This document shows, piece after piece, positions 22,746 through 35,168 of a stretch of DNA of 64,000 nucleotides. The first letter of the stretch is position 1. Every line of letters begins with the position of its first letter. The position numbers and the translations under genes were made by a program. Origin of the DNA: Euptelea pleiosperma (lineage: Eukaryota; Streptophyta; Magnoliopsida; Ranunculales; Eupteleaceae); the NCBI GenBank assembly GCA_035048495.1, contig CM068548.1, positions 2,914,001-2,978,000 of the forward strand. The letters run 5' to 3'. The notes beneath the pieces are model-generated. The model searched no databases, was not told the origin of the DNA, and worked only from the letters and a program-made list of their open reading frames with translations.

Positions 22746-23067
22746 TTTTCTTTTGCTATTTTTTTGGAATTTTTTTCCACTTGTCCCTGTACCACCTATA
22801 GACCTGTAGCATTTTGATTACTATAGTACTAACTAAACCAAATAAACAAAAATAAAAATAATCTATTCATTAAACTCGAAAATTAATTAATACAATATCC
22901 TTTGTCCAGAAACATCCATAAATGAAATAAAAAGTCCACGGCTCAAACATCAATTGGGTTTGCATCAGATCAATAATCACCTGGGTCATGTAAAAAAAAA
23001 GTAGTAAACTTATTAGAATAAAATATGTTATAAGTTATAATAAAATAAATATATCGTTAAAAACTCG
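22746..23067. other. No recognised feature
   Basis: A/T-rich spacer between the subterminal repeats and the 179-bp tandem array; I see nothing in it. Confidence 0.5.
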
Positions 23068-23680
23068 AAATGGACTTTACTTTTAAGTTTTACATGTCTA
23101 AACTTACAAGTGACTACAATCTCCCAACCGAACGTCGGAATTTGACTTTGTCTCTTCCAACACATTTGTTTCAACACGTTTGAAGTGTTAGAAGAAGTTT
23201 CGGGAGATTTCGATCTCGTTTGCCCGATTTGGGCGTTGAAGTCCCGAAATGGATTTCAGTTCTAAGTCTTAAATGCCTAAACCTACAAATGATTATAGTT
23301 TTCTAACCCGACCTCAGAATTTGACCTCGTCTCTTCCAACACATTTTTTTCAACACGTTTGAAGTGTTGGAAGAAGTTTCGGGAGATTTTGACCTCGTTT
23401 GCCCGATTTGGGCATCGAAGTCCCAAAATGGATTTCAGTTCTAAGTATTAAATGCCTAAACCTACAAATGACTATAATTTTCTAACCCGACCTCGGAATT
23501 TGACCCCGTCTTTTCCAACACATTTGTTTCAATACGTTAGAAGTGTTAGAAAAAGTTTCGGGAGATTCTGACCTTGTTTGCCTGATTTGGCCGTCGAAGT
23601 CTAGAAATGGATTTTAGTTCTAAGTCTTAAATGCCTAAACCTACAACTGATTACAATTTCATAACAGAAAGTACTTAAAT
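23068..23680. repeat. 179-bp tandem repeat, about 3.4 copies
   Basis: Unit starts at 23068, 23247, 23426 and 23605, each beginning near AAATGGA, with exactly 179-base spacing and moderate divergence. Each unit holds the near-palindrome AACACGTTTGAAGTGTT. It lies inside the CACTA element downstream of its second protein region. Confidence 0.85.
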
Positions 23681-24419
23681 GTGGACATACCTCATCGTCA
23701 TCAACTAGATCATCATGCCCCAGATCCTCATCATCAGAATGGCTGGGAGGTTGCATGGGAGGCTGCATGGGAGGAGGTTGCATGTTTCGAAGAAAATCTG
23801 TAAACTGCATTTGAAACGACGGGTATCAGACACATTTACCTTGACTTCTTGCCACAACAGCTCCTTGTTGTGGGGAGGCTTTTTGCCCCATGTCTATACT
23901 TGTAACTGGGCATGCCCAGAAGTACGGACAATCACCCCTAATTGATTGGCAAACGTGGATGTTGTTTCGTCTATGGGTTGGTTTGTTTCATTCCAAGTCA
24001 GGGGCACTTTTGTCATAGAGCCTATAACCAAGGGCAGGCTTTTCGTGGGCCCTCGTCGCCTGATGCTGCTCGAAGCTGTTTCAATAATATAAAATAAGAA
24101 CAAAATACATACACGTTAATGAGTAGATAACAATTATAAATATATATAATAACAAACAACTGAACATACTAGTGGTGTCAATGGTCTGTTGAGTAATAGG
24201 GGAGGGGGACCCCTGCGGCAGTGGTGCTGAGGTAGAGGGGGGCCCTGCTGTTGTGGTGTCAAGGTGGACGGGGGGCCCTCCACTGTGGTGTCGAGCTGGA
24301 TGGGAGCGTCTGCTGTTGTAGTGCCGAGGTGGAGGGGGGCCCTGTTGCTGTGCTCCCGATGTGGAAGGAGGAAACTGCAGCGTTCTAGCTCTAGCGAATT
24401 TTTGACTTCGACTAGACAT
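23680..24419 (-). pseudogene. CACTA second protein, broken
   Basis: A minus-strand frame from 24419 (MSSRSQKFARARTLQ) is Pro/Gly/Gln-rich, like the N-terminal region of the second protein of plant CACTA elements. A following frame (24103-23894) has SIRRRGPTKSL, TWNETNQPID and TFANQLGVIVRT, which fit the conserved region of the plant Ptta/En/Spm transposase family. Past a stop comes NKELLWQEV and a tail with DDEDLGHDDLVDDDE. Stops and phase changes separate the parts; some may be introns. In En/Spm the product binds subterminal repeats. Confidence 0.6.
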
Positions 24420-24636
24420 TTCTAAATTTCTGCATGAATCATGAATTATATATACACATATATGTCAACATCATCAAGATGGATAAATGAATAGAGATCC
24501 CAATAAATACATAAAGAATATGAATAAATAAATATAGCCATTAGAGAACATTATAATAATTGATACAATAATACTCAATTTTATTAATTAAACATCTTAT
24601 AAAAAAATATTACAACAATTGATATTCAACTTTATA
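24420..24636. other. A/T-rich spacer within CACTA
   Basis: Short A/T-rich stretch between the two CACTA protein regions. Nothing recognised. Confidence 0.5.
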
Positions 24637-25524
24637 CTAAGTACAATCATCTCCATCATCAATAAAGGCTTCATCTACTGCAAACTGTCCTTCAACCACA
24701 ATATCGTCGATATCATTTCTACTCCAAGTGAGAACCTCATCATTGGTGTCGATTGAATAATCAAAGTGCAACTCAGGTTCATTTTCTTGGAAAGGCTCTT
24801 CTTGAAGCTCATTTGTCGACGCCATATCATATGTGTCCCATGGTGTTGTCTTTATTGCGATGTGCCAATCATCACTGGTGGTGTCTTGGATATAAAATAT
24901 TTGTTGTGCTTGATTTGCAATAATGAATAGTTCATTTGTAGTTAAGGTTCGTCTGACATTAACACAGTTGAACCCATACTCATCTTGCTTGAATCCTCCA
25001 CTATTCATGACATCATACCAATGACATTTCAATAACACAACAGTATTTTGGCCGGGATACTGTAACTCCAAAACTTCATTTAAGATGCCATAGTATCCAA
25101 CATTGCCTACCATCGGGTTCGTGTCGCTCGCGCTAGTGAAGCTATTTGTCTCTGCAGTTACGAAAACTCTATTATTTTGAGTTTTCCTTCGTAGCTCCCT
25201 ATCACTTGTGTGAAATGGAAAGCCATTGATAATGTACCCTGAAAATGATCTTACTGTCCAACCAGGACACACAAACAACAATTCGAGTGATTTATCTACT
25301 TCTTCACCGTTATATCGCATTTGCATCACCTATTCGGATAAAACTTAAATTAATGCCTTTTGCATATTTAAATTTGCATCACATAATATTACAGTTAAAA
25401 AGCAAAATTGTTATATATCTGAACCTTACATGTTTTTTAAACCATTGCGTAAACTCCTTATTATGTTTCCATTTCAGATCCTTAGGAAGTATATGATTAT
25501 TAGTCTCCTTGATTATTTCTTTGT
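24637..25524 (-). pseudogene. CACTA transposase C-terminal part (DUF4216)
   Basis: The minus-strand frame 25329-24637 (230 residues) carries the DUF4216 region found in plant CACTA transposase genes: YYGILNEVLELQYPG, VLLKCHWYD, YGFNCVNVRR, FIIANQAQQIFYIQD. The C-terminal tail is acidic. Upstream, at about 25480-25430, EFTQWFKKHV in another frame is the usual segment before DUF4216, so an intron or frameshift separates them. G2 cuts the gene at 25525-25529; the preceding part (DUF4218) is at 45622-46418. DUF4216's biochemical role is unknown. Confidence 0.85.
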
Positions 25525-26916
25525 GCTTCTGATATTCGCTTAAAAGTGCGTATTTTCCACTGTTATCTTCTAAGCGTTATCACACTCTCCTATGTAAAAT
25601 TGCTCTAATTATCTACTTTTCTACGTAAGAGTCTGTTTCATTGCGTAGAACACACTTTTTTGGACGAAATGGTATATTTGCATACATTAAACACATTTCT
25701 AGAAGTCTAGATATGAAGACGTTTTGATCAAATCTCATTACATGCTCTTCTCTTGTAGGAAACTCGATCGGGCTACTCTCGAGACTTGCGGGCCTACGAT
25801 CAACCACTGAAGCCTAATATCAAAGCTTAAAGAGCCAACATGCTATGACTAGAAGATAGGGGCCAAGTACAGGTCGAGCCAGATAATCAAAGTGCAAGAC
25901 CGAGAACTAAGAGAGAGAATGAGCTAGTGGACCATGTTACTGAACCCACCAATAAGACCAGAAAAGTCTATCAAAAGAAAGAATTTAAAGCATGATAGAA
26001 GAGAGCACATACTTGACACAACTAACCTATCTGGGGGATCTTCAAGATTTCGGACGCAATGACCAAAACTCGATGACAAGCCCAGGGCCAGCATGTGTTG
26101 GCCAAGGATATGCAGACCATGGATATTGACATTGATGAGACACAACATTAAAAGGTCGACGACTGAGGCGAGAAAAAAAAAAAAACTACGCATGGACCAA
26201 CATGTGGGCCACATCTGGACCAATGTGACTAGATACATCGAAAGGAGAGCATGGACAATATGTCAAACGCGTCTTAATAAAAGTGGCTAAGTGAGCGCTA
26301 TTTTGAAAAAAGAAAAAGAAAAGAATAAGTGGTAAATTGGCGAACCGAAGACATGCATGTATGGGAAGGCATATAAGTCGGCACAATGGTGGGTGATTGA
26401 AACCATTGGATGACTGGGCTCATTGACAAAAGCTGCCCAATTGTTTATTGATAACTGGATTGAGGGCCCAGATCACTTAGAGTTGGTGGCAACGTAAAAT
26501 GGCAATATGCTGGTTTTTAAGGGTAAAATGGTCAAAAGTATGTGAGATTTTCTCACACACATAACCCTAAAGCTATATAAGAGAAGAGACTCACGGTCTC
26601 ATGCTCTTCACCTTACCGTTTCATACTCTTCTCCAAAAAAAAAAAAAACCCAGCAGCTCTTGTTTTCTATCTCTTCCACTCCCCATTCTCTATCTCTTCA
26701 CCATCTCATTCCATCTCCTCTCTCTCATTATCTCTTCCCTTAACCAAGCCGCCATCACCACCATCATCTCCACCCGTTTCTCCACCGTTGCTGCTTAGCA
26801 CAACAGCACCCTTGCACACACGTTCTCCCATCTCCATCACCAAACCGCTCTACCCTTGCCTGCATCTTCCTCTCTCCAAAGGGATTCCCAACTGCCACCT
26901 CCTATCTTCAACGTTG

Positions 26917-26941
26917 CTGGAGTTGCAACCAGCAACTCCAG
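26917..26941. repeat. 25-base palindrome in G2 5' LTR, compensated variant
   Basis: Arms CTGGAGTTGC and GCAACTCCAG. Against the commoner CCGG...CCGG form both arms changed together (C to T on one side, G to A on the other), so pairing is kept. Confidence 0.8.
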
Positions 26942-28965
26942 TACATTTCATCCCCAAAAAAAAAAATAGAAAAAAAGAGAGAAGAACTAGAAAAAAGAAA
27001 AGAGAGAAGAAGAAGAAGAAATAGGGAAGATCGCCCCTACCTGTCCATCTCTCCACCACCGCCTGCTGCTAGTATCCTTCCGCTTGCTGCATCACCAACC
27101 ACCAACGCCCCAACCACCACGGCCTACTAACTTGCAGACCGTCATCTCAACTACACTTGCCGGTCCTCCTTGCAACCATCCACCAGTCCGCCTTCACCCT
27201 ACAGCCCCACTCATTTTCTCATTCCAACACTCTCCCACTCTTTGATCTCAAGCCTTCACCCCAAAAAAAAAAGAAAAATTCAGAAAGAAGAATAGAAAAA
27301 AGAAAAGAAAGAAAAGAGGTGAATAAGAAGAGAGGAGGGAGCCGTTAGCTTCCTCCTTGGATCCTGCTAGTCGCCTCGCTACCACTTGCTGCAAGTTTTC
27401 GCTCACATCGCCACCATCATCCTCCCCAAGCCACCAGAAATCTCCCTGGTTCACCACTCCGCCGTGCAACGGCCCTGCTCCTCCCATATCCTCTCATTTC
27501 CACTATTTTCTCCAGTGCTGTTTATATTCGCTTAAAAGTGCGTATTTTTCACTGTTATCTTCTAAGAGTTTTCACACTCTCCTATGTTAAAATGCTCTAT
27601 TTATTTACTTTTCTACGTAAGAGTCTCTTTTGTTGCGTAGAACACACTTTTCGAGACGAAATGGTATATTTGCATGCATTAAACACATTTTCGAAAGTCT
27701 AGACATTGAGTCATTTTGATAAAGTCTCATTACGCGCTTCTTCTGTCGTAGGAAACCCCGATGGGACAATTCTCGAGACTTGCGAGCCCACATGTTATGA
27801 CTAGAAGATATGGGCCAAATATGGGCTGAATAAGAGGACCAAAAAGCTGGCCCAAAGAACGAAGAGAGTCGGAGAGCCAATGACCAAGAGACGGACCAAA
27901 GCGTTTAAAGCCACATGAGTCAGCAAGGAATGATAGTCTACTCTACTAGAGAAGCGTGAGGATGGTCACAGTGAAGACCAGGGTTCCAGACCCTCTGCCA
28001 ATACTTTTATCTCCATTTTTTGATATTTTCTCTCTCATCTCTCCTTATTCCCTCTCTCTTCATCTCTCGGTCCTCGAATCTACTGACCTAACCCCAGAAC
28101 TCCTGCCCATTGGCTCTGTCTCATCTCCCTTAGCTTTCTGACCATTGGATCTTCAATCGGACCGTTGAATCTTCCACCGGACCGTTGGATCTCTCTAGAT
28201 CCCTCGATCTACCAATCTGGGTCCCAATCAAGTCACCATCCATCCGATCGCCATCAGATTGTCTGTCACATCATCTTGTGAGACGATGGACATCATCAAT
28301 CTATGTGGGCCAGTAGCCGGGCCCATCATCGTCGACCCGCTGTCCGACCATTTAGTGGACCCCGTGAATTTTAAAATAATTTCAATTAAATTTTAAAAAA
28401 ATGGGGGGTCCACTAAATGGGGAAATTCCCCAAAGAAAAGTGGTGTTTTACTTAAAAAAAAAAAATTATTTTTCTTATTTTTTATTTTCAAAAAATCCCT
28501 ATTTCCATTAAAGGAAATAGGGAGCTTTAAAAGGGGAAGGAGAAGGGTTCGTTTGAACCCTAATCCCCCTCCCTTATCTTCCATTCTCTCCCCAAACTCT
28601 CTTGCCCCTTCTTCCCCTTGGTTTTTGGTGATTTTTCCCTCTTCTTCTTCATCTTCTCCGTTGTTGTTTCTCGCCGGAGTTGCAGAACTCCGGCCATCTG
28701 CAACTCCGTCTTTATCCCCCTTAGCTCCATCTCCTAGCCTCCTTCTTCCTCCTCTCATCTGCGCTCCCTGCTGCTCCAGCAGTCCTCACCTCTCTCATTG
28801 AAAAAAAAAAACAAAACCAGAAAAAAAGGGAGGAGAGAAGAAGGGGGAAAGAAGAAGAAGAGGAGAAGGAGAGTCTCCTTCTTGGTCATTGCCTGCAGGT
28901 GCACCGCCCCACGTCCTCCAGTCCAGCAACCACGCCTCCTCTTCTTCCTCCGTTTGAACTCCACA

Positions 28966-28991
28966 CCGGAGTTGCAAACCTACAACTCCGG
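28966..28991. repeat. 25-base palindrome variant in S3
   Basis: Arms CCGGAGTTG and CAACTCCGG around eight bases. A shortened copy, CCGGAGTTGCAG then AACTCCGG, lies at 28674-28693. Confidence 0.75.
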
Positions 28992-30504
28992 TCAACCTCC
29001 ATTACCGAGTGCCTGCATCCATTGGACGTGATAAGTAGCATCGTCCTCCACCTTTATCAGTAAGCTAGAGCACCTGGTGGTTGAAAGTAGAGTTTTTTCC
29101 GTGTCGTTGGTTATGGAAACCCTAACTTCAACACATTTTTAATTAATCCGAGACTTTTAACCTGTAGAATGAGCAATTTTGCACAGTGGCTTGTGTTGGA
29201 TGTCGATCCGCACTCGGGATTAGTCGGACTAGCGCGAATAAGAACAAGAACTGACGGGATATCACAAGAAATAATAGATAAAAACAAATTTCATCATTCA
29301 GTGATCAAAATGTCTATTACAATGCTTGAATCGAAAATAAAATAAAATAAGATAAACTAAAAAGTAATTTTAAGGAAGAAAATTCTAGAGAGAGTTAGAG
29401 AGAGAAAATGAAGTGGAGAGAGAAAGTTAGAGAGAGATCTCTAGAGAGAGAAAAAGAGATCTACAGAGAAATATGTAGAGAGAGAACCTCCTAAAAACTA
29501 GAGAGAGAAACAAGAGATAGAAAGAGAAAATGATGAGATAGAGAGAGAAATAAAGTGAGGCTAAAGAGAGAGAAGAGAGAGAATATGCTTACCGCGGTGA
29601 GGAAAAGGGGCAGCAACTTACCATGGGGAAGAGAGACCCTCACCTTATCTTGGAGAAGACCATATCAAGAGAAGAGGGGGCAGCCACGTAGAACACAAGG
29701 AAGAAGGCTGTGAAGATGTTCAGCCAAAGGAGAATGTGTCCTTGGAGGTGCTGCAACTAAAGGAGGAGAAGGTGGAGAAAACGACCACGGTTTGTAGGTC
29801 TGCTGCGATCAAGAGGGAGCAGCAACATGGAGATGGAAGCCACGGCTTCCTCTCCTCCTTTCTTCTTCTCCCTTCTTCCCTCGTTCTTCTTTTCTCTCTC
29901 TTTTTTTTTTTTTTGGTTTTTATTTTTTGTTGAGAAGAGAGAGATGAGAATGTGGTTCACACCTATTGACGCCGGAGTTGCAGGTGACAAAAATCAATTG
30001 CGGTGGTTGAAAGGTGGCTTTGCGCCGTTGAGAACTTGCATGTCCTACTGTTAAGCACCCTATTAGAGAGGCTGCACAGTTACAGAGATGACTTGGAGAA
30101 CTTTCTAAAGAGGTGGGAGTGCAATGCATCAGCAAGGGAGCGTTGAGAGGAGGGCGGACCTGCTGGAGTTGCAGGTCCAGCTAGCGATTCCGGCAGCTGG
30201 CGCACAAGGGCAGCAAGTTGCTGGCGTGAGGGGTGTGGTGGCTGCAAATAGCAGCATGGTGGAGGCGTACCAGTCCGGTAGTGCTAATGGAGAGGGTGGC
30301 GGTTCAGTCAAGGGAGAGATTGGGAAGAGGAGCTTTGAGACCACTGGTTCCTCCGCCCAACAAGGGAGAAGACGGTTTAAGAAGAGAAGGGATGGAGGAG
30401 TAGAGGTGATGACGGCTAGGTTTAGAAGTGAAGAGAGATGGAAAGAGAGGGCAAGTCCGGGAGAGTTGAGAGAAAACGTCGGAGGCTGGAGGTTGCAGGT
30501 TTCG

Positions 30505-30529
30505 CCGGAGTTGCGACCTGCAACTCCGG
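30505..30529. repeat. 25-base palindrome, first copy in S4
   Basis: Arms CCGGAGTTGC and GCAACTCCGG around five bases. Confidence 0.85.
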
Positions 30530-30677
30530 TGATCTTTTTTTTTTTTTTTTTTTCTATTTTGAAGGGAAGAGAGATGAGGACGGGATTGAGAGAAAGAGAA
30601 GGAGAGAGGGGCGGTAAGAGAATGGGTAGTGCAGGAGATGTTGGCAGCAGCATTGGAGGAGTGGATCGTGGTGCTGG

Positions 30678-30702
30678 CCGGAGTTGCAGGCTGCAACTCC
30701 GG
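30678..30702. repeat. 25-base palindrome, second copy in S4
   Basis: Perfect 12-base arms CCGGAGTTGCAG and CTGCAACTCCGG around a single G, 173 bases from the first copy. Confidence 0.85.
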
Positions 30703-30905
30703 TGATAACGTGAAGAAGATGACGAAGAAGGTGGAAGAAGAAGAGGAGAAAGAAGGAGAAAGAAGGAGAAGAAGAGGCGAAAATGTGGTGGGGTTTTTTG
30801 GGGAGAGGGAGCAATAAGGAGGGGGATTAGGGTTCCAAAGAACCCTTCTCCTTCCCCTTTTAAAGCTCCCTAGTTTCCATTAATGGAAATTAGGGAATTT
30901 TTTAA

Positions 30906-30909
<4 letters not shown>

Positions 30910-30938
<29 letters not shown>
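30910..30938. repeat. (TA)n microsatellite in S4
   Basis: About fourteen TA units just upstream (LTR sense) of the promoter stem-loop. Confidence 0.9.
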
Positions 30939-30940
<2 letters not shown>

Positions 30941-33340
30941 AGTAAAACACTACTTTTCTTTGGGGAATTTCCTCAATTAGTAGACCCCCCATTTAATTAA
31001 AATTATTTTGAAATTCACGGGGTCCACTAACTGGTCGGACAGCGGGTCGATGATGATGGGCCCGGCTACTGGCCCACATGGATTGATGATGTCCATCATC
31101 TCACAAGATGATGTGACAGACGGTCTGATGGCGATCGGATGGATGGTGACTTGATTGGGACCCAGATTGGTAGATCGACGGATCTAGAGAGATCCAACGG
31201 TCAGAAAGCTAAGGGAGATGAGACAGAGCCAATGGGCAGGAGTTCTGGGGTTAGGTCAGTAGATTCGAGGACCGAGAGATGAAGAGAGAGAGAATAAGGA
31301 GAGATGAGAGAGAAAATATCAAAAAATGGAGATAAAAGTATTGGCAGAGGGTCTGGAACCCTGGTCTTCACTGTGACCATCCTCACGCTTCTCCAGTAGA
31401 GTAGATTATCATTCCTTGCTGACTCATGTGGCTTTAAACGCTTTGGTCCGTCTGCTGGTCATTGGCTCTCCTGCTCTCTTCGTTCTTTGGGCCAGCTTTT
31501 TGGTCCTCTAATTCAACCCATATTTGGCTCATATCTTCTAGTCATAGCATGTGGGCTCTTTAAGCTTTGATAATGGGCTTTCCTAATCGAACTGGGCTCG
31601 CAAGTCTCGAGAATTGTCCCATCAGGGTTTTCTACGACAGAAGAAGCGCGTAATGAGACTTTATCAGAACGACTCAATGTCTAGACTTCTGAAAATGTGT
31701 TTAATGCATGCAAATATACCATTTCGTTCAGAAAAGTGTGTTCTACGCAACAAAAAAGACTCTTACGTAGAAAAGTAGATAAATAGAGCATTTTAACGTA
31801 GGAGAGTGTGAAAACGCTTATAGGATAACAGTGGAAAATACGCACTTTTAAGCGAATATCAGTGGTCCGTCTTCTCCACCACCACTAGCAAACACCGGTC
31901 AGAGATCTCCTTAAATTGGTCATGCTCTCAATAGCTCCATCGTGCTGACCCCTGCTAGAATAACTTTGAGCCGCTCTCTCCAACGATCGTCCATCTCCAA
32001 GTGCCATTATCTTCTTTCGATCCATCCACATGCAAGTGCACAACTAGCAGCAACTATCCATGGGATACCTCCAAGCGCCACCAGCCACCATCATCTTCTC
32101 CTTCCTACACCGTCATCATCACCATCTTTCCGTCATCATGACCACCATGGGTGCATCCCAAAGTAATTCTAAAAGGGTAGCAAACCACCTCCTCTCTCTC
32201 AACCATTTTGTTTATCTTTTCTCCCTCTAGAAACTCTCACTTTCTCTCTCTATCTTTTCCTCTTTTTAGTTTAAACTAATTAAATTCTTGCTTTATAGTT
32301 TGGTTTTGATTTCCATTATTTCATGTGATTTTATTTTGAAGAACAATGTAAAGTTCATTAGACTTAATAGAAAGTAGGTTGTTGAATTTCAATTTCTTTA
32401 AATCTCAAGTTTATGATAAATTATTTCACCATATTTTATGGCTCTCATGGATCTATTCAAAAATAAAAGCACGATTTAAATCACTTTCACCTATCATTTT
32501 CACCACTCCACCATGAATTTCAAGGATTTCCCATTCTATTCTTGTTCTTTAATGCACTATCTTAACCCCGAGTGCGGATCGACATCCGACATGAGCCACT
32601 ATACAAAACTGCTTATTTTACAGGTTAAATGTCTCAGATAAATTAAAAATGTGTTGAAACCGGGGTTTTCGATTCGACGACACGGAAAAACCCTACTTTT
32701 AGCTGTTGTGCAACGTCTTCATCCACTTTCATGCCCCTCGTTACAGTACCCACCAGCAGGTGCAACTTGACCAGAAAACCAGCAACCCGGCTTCCCAACG
32801 ATCACTGCGACGCTTCCATCTTTCGCCAAAGCATCTCAGCCTCAAGTGCCTCCACGAGGAACCAACATTCACAACCCTACAACCCTTGCAGGCCGTGATC
32901 TTCTTCACTAATGGGTCCATCTTTGGTCGTCCGCCAACAACTCTCTATGCTAAGTGTGAAAAAGGTGAACACTCTCTAGTTTTCTCTTTCTAGAATCCTA
33001 ACCTCTTTCTCTCTCCTCTATAGACTCTCTCACTCTAGTTTTCTCTCTCTACGTTTCATGCTTTTTAGGTTTATTTTAATTATTTTTTTTAGTCTATGTA
33101 AGCAGTTTATTTGGATTCAATAAAATAACTTTTCTTATGAGTGCTTGTTCTTGATATTTTTTTTTATGAATAATAATTTTGAATTTATTTGTTTATTAAG
33201 CTCTTTCATTAATAATCGATCTCTGAAATTAAAATAAAAAATCATGTTTTAAATTTCGATCCACCCCTCTCATCCTTCCATCGAGTTCTTTAGCATGCTC
33301 CATCATTTTATGATTCTTGTTTGTGCTAACTAAACCCCGA

Positions 33341-33361
33341 GTGCGGATCGACATCCGACAC
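33341..33361 (+). other. Conserved stem-loop near LTR 3' end
   Basis: GTGCGGAT, loop CGAC, ATCCGACAC: a 5-bp stem CGGAT/ATCCG extended by GTG/CAC with one bulged A. It occurs about 110-140 bases before the 3' end of every gypsy-family LTR here: 7408, 9717, 18943, 29193 (reverse), 32572, 33341, 45486, 56030 (reverse), 61061. Confidence 0.8.
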
Positions 33362-33473
33362 GAATCCTTATGCTAGAATCTCTATATTTTGTATGATAAA
33401 ATTGGATAAATTACAAAATCTTGTTGAGATTAGGGTTTCCGATTCGACGACACAGAAAAATCTTAGTTTCAAA

Positions 33474-33492
33474 TGGCGCCGCTGCCGCTCGG
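33474..33492 (+). other. Primer-binding site of G2 (tRNA-Asp type)
   Basis: TGGCGCCGCTGCCGCTCGG lies two bases after the 5' LTR. It matches the complement of plant tRNA-Asp(GUC) 3' end (TGGCGCCGTTGCCGGGG) with one internal change and a diverged tail. This primer is usual for Athila-type gypsy elements. Confidence 0.85.
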
Positions 33493-35168
33493 GTGTTCGG
33501 GAGTGCGAAAAATGACGTAAAGACGGAATTGGAAAGTTGCTAAATCGGAAAGTTGCTCAATTTGGACAGCCCGACCTTTTCGGGAAACTATTTATTTTTT
33601 ATTTTTAGTTATTTTTAGCATTTTTTTAAATTACTATTTTTAATGCCTCGGAAGGCCGAGTGCAAAGTTGTAATAATTTAGGAATTTTACTGCTTTTCAT
33701 ATAACTGCTAGATCTTGTTCTAGGGTTTTTTAAAAACCCTAGATTAAGTGCAAAATACCAAAAAAATAAAAAATCAAAATTCAAAAAAAAAATTAGGATT
33801 TTATATTCTGCAGATTTTTAGAAATCACCTATCAAGGATTTGCAATTTTTGGAAAGATTCCAAAATCTTGAAACTCTGCTTAATTAGGGTTTCCCCTCTA
33901 AGAAGTTTCCTCTTTAGAAGAATTTCTATCTTTAGAAATCTTCCGAATTTGGAAAAGTCTGCAAAAGGAAACACCCAAAATCTAGCGGAATTTCAATTTT
34001 GGGAAATTTTCCAAAATTGTAAGGGATCTCGCAATCAAATATTTCTTGGAAGATCTCCACAATTCGGAAAACTTTCCAATCTAGGTATTTTCCAATCTGG
34101 GAATTCCTAAATTTTACCCCATCTCGAATTTGAAAAATAATTCAAAAACTTACCTAAATCAAGTGCTTGTTCTGTGAACCCTAAAAAGGCAAGGATCTTC
34201 CAAATAGAATCCCGGATACCTAGACCGTATGATCTAACTTTTCTGTAGGAACACGATCCAGTGTGGGTAGGGAACGAAAGCTCAAAGAGGTGGAGTCGGG
34301 CCCAAGCCCATTAGGATACCCCTCCCTAACCCACGGAGGCGACCCCGTGGCGTGGCCCATGGGAGGTAAGTCCCTATCCTCGCCTTGAGTGCAATACGGT
34401 GTTATTGGGTGCATCATTATCGCTTGTCTATTTGCTTTCGCATACATATTCTTCGACTTGCGTGGCGTGGCCATTAATCAATCAACTTTAAGAGAGCAGA
34501 CCCAACTCCAAAATTGAAACTGGTGAGATTTCATCACCCACCTCATCATCCAACTGATTTGATCCTAAGGCTCCATTTAATTAAAAAGAATCAAGAAGTA
34601 GAGCCAATTAGCCCAGTTTAGAGGAAAAATCCACACAAAGCGAGCCCGCTTAACATCCAATCAAAATAAGACCACGAGCGCGGGTCCCTGTTGTCTAACA
34701 CACCCATAAGTCCCTGCTACTCAAGTACACTGAGCTTGACGTGGCATCTTGGACTATTCGGCGGTTAGTTGCGTGTGGACTAGGAACACGCACTAACCCT
34801 AGCTTAACCCGAGGGAACACTCTTCTTATCCACTTGACCAATCCGGTTAGTCTGGGACGTAGTTAAGTCAGCCATTGTGCCGCACGTCTGTCTAGGCTTC
34901 GAATTGCCTTGTTGTTGACTAGAGTTAGTACTAAAGGATTCGCTCTGAAGAGTGTAGCCTGGTGAGAACCTCTGAGTGCAAAACAGTTAGTCCAGCGCTT
35001 AAAAGATAAACCAGTGGTCCGCCCACTGTCATAATCTACTCTAGCCCCAAAATTAACAAAGATAATTCCTAAAATATATCCTGATTGCTTAGAATAGGAT
35101 TATCTGTGCTTGGTGTGCATCATTTAAGATAGTGTTCATCTCTGGTAACTTTTTGCCAAGTATAGAGC
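33493..35168 (+). other. G2 leader
   Basis: About 1.7 kb between primer site and gag with no convincing frame. Part (33760-34110) is A/T-rich with repeated GGAAA/TTTCC segments. Leaders of this length occur in Athila-type elements; a packaging signal would lie here but none can be pointed to. Confidence 0.65.

Larger units (their letters stand above)
29082..31861 (-). repeat. Solo LTR S4, reverse, inside S3
   Basis: A 2780-bp LTR in reverse orientation (starts TGAAAGTAG, ends GCGAATATCA), flanked by GTGGT (29077-29081 and 31862-31866). It holds two 25-base palindromes and a (TA)n run at the LTR position where other copies have an A run. Confidence 0.93.
27522..32701 (+). repeat. Solo LTR S3 in G2's 5' LTR
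   Basis: Flanked by GCTGT (27517-27521 and 32702-32706). Its own sequence is 27522-29081 plus 31867-32701, about 2.4 kb. Both termini are altered: TTATATTCGC instead of TGATATTCGC and ...CTTTTA instead of ...TTTCA. Solo LTR S4 is inserted in it. Palindromes at 28674-28693 (shortened) and 28966-28991; 3' stem-loop at 32572-32592. Confidence 0.92.
25530..33471 (+). repeat. 5' LTR of G2, interrupted
   Basis: TGATATTCGC at 25530 to CTTAGTTTCA at 33471. The LTR itself is 25530-27521 plus 32707-33471 (2757 bp), matching the 2782-bp 3' LTR. The gap is solo LTR S3 with its target copy GCTGT. Palindrome at 26917-26941; 3' stem-loop at 33341-33361. Confidence 0.93.

Noticed and set aside
30124..30705. 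193-residue plus-strand frame
   Set aside because: It is antisense to the CT-rich part of reversed solo LTR S4 and runs through its palindromes; other LTRs do not keep it.
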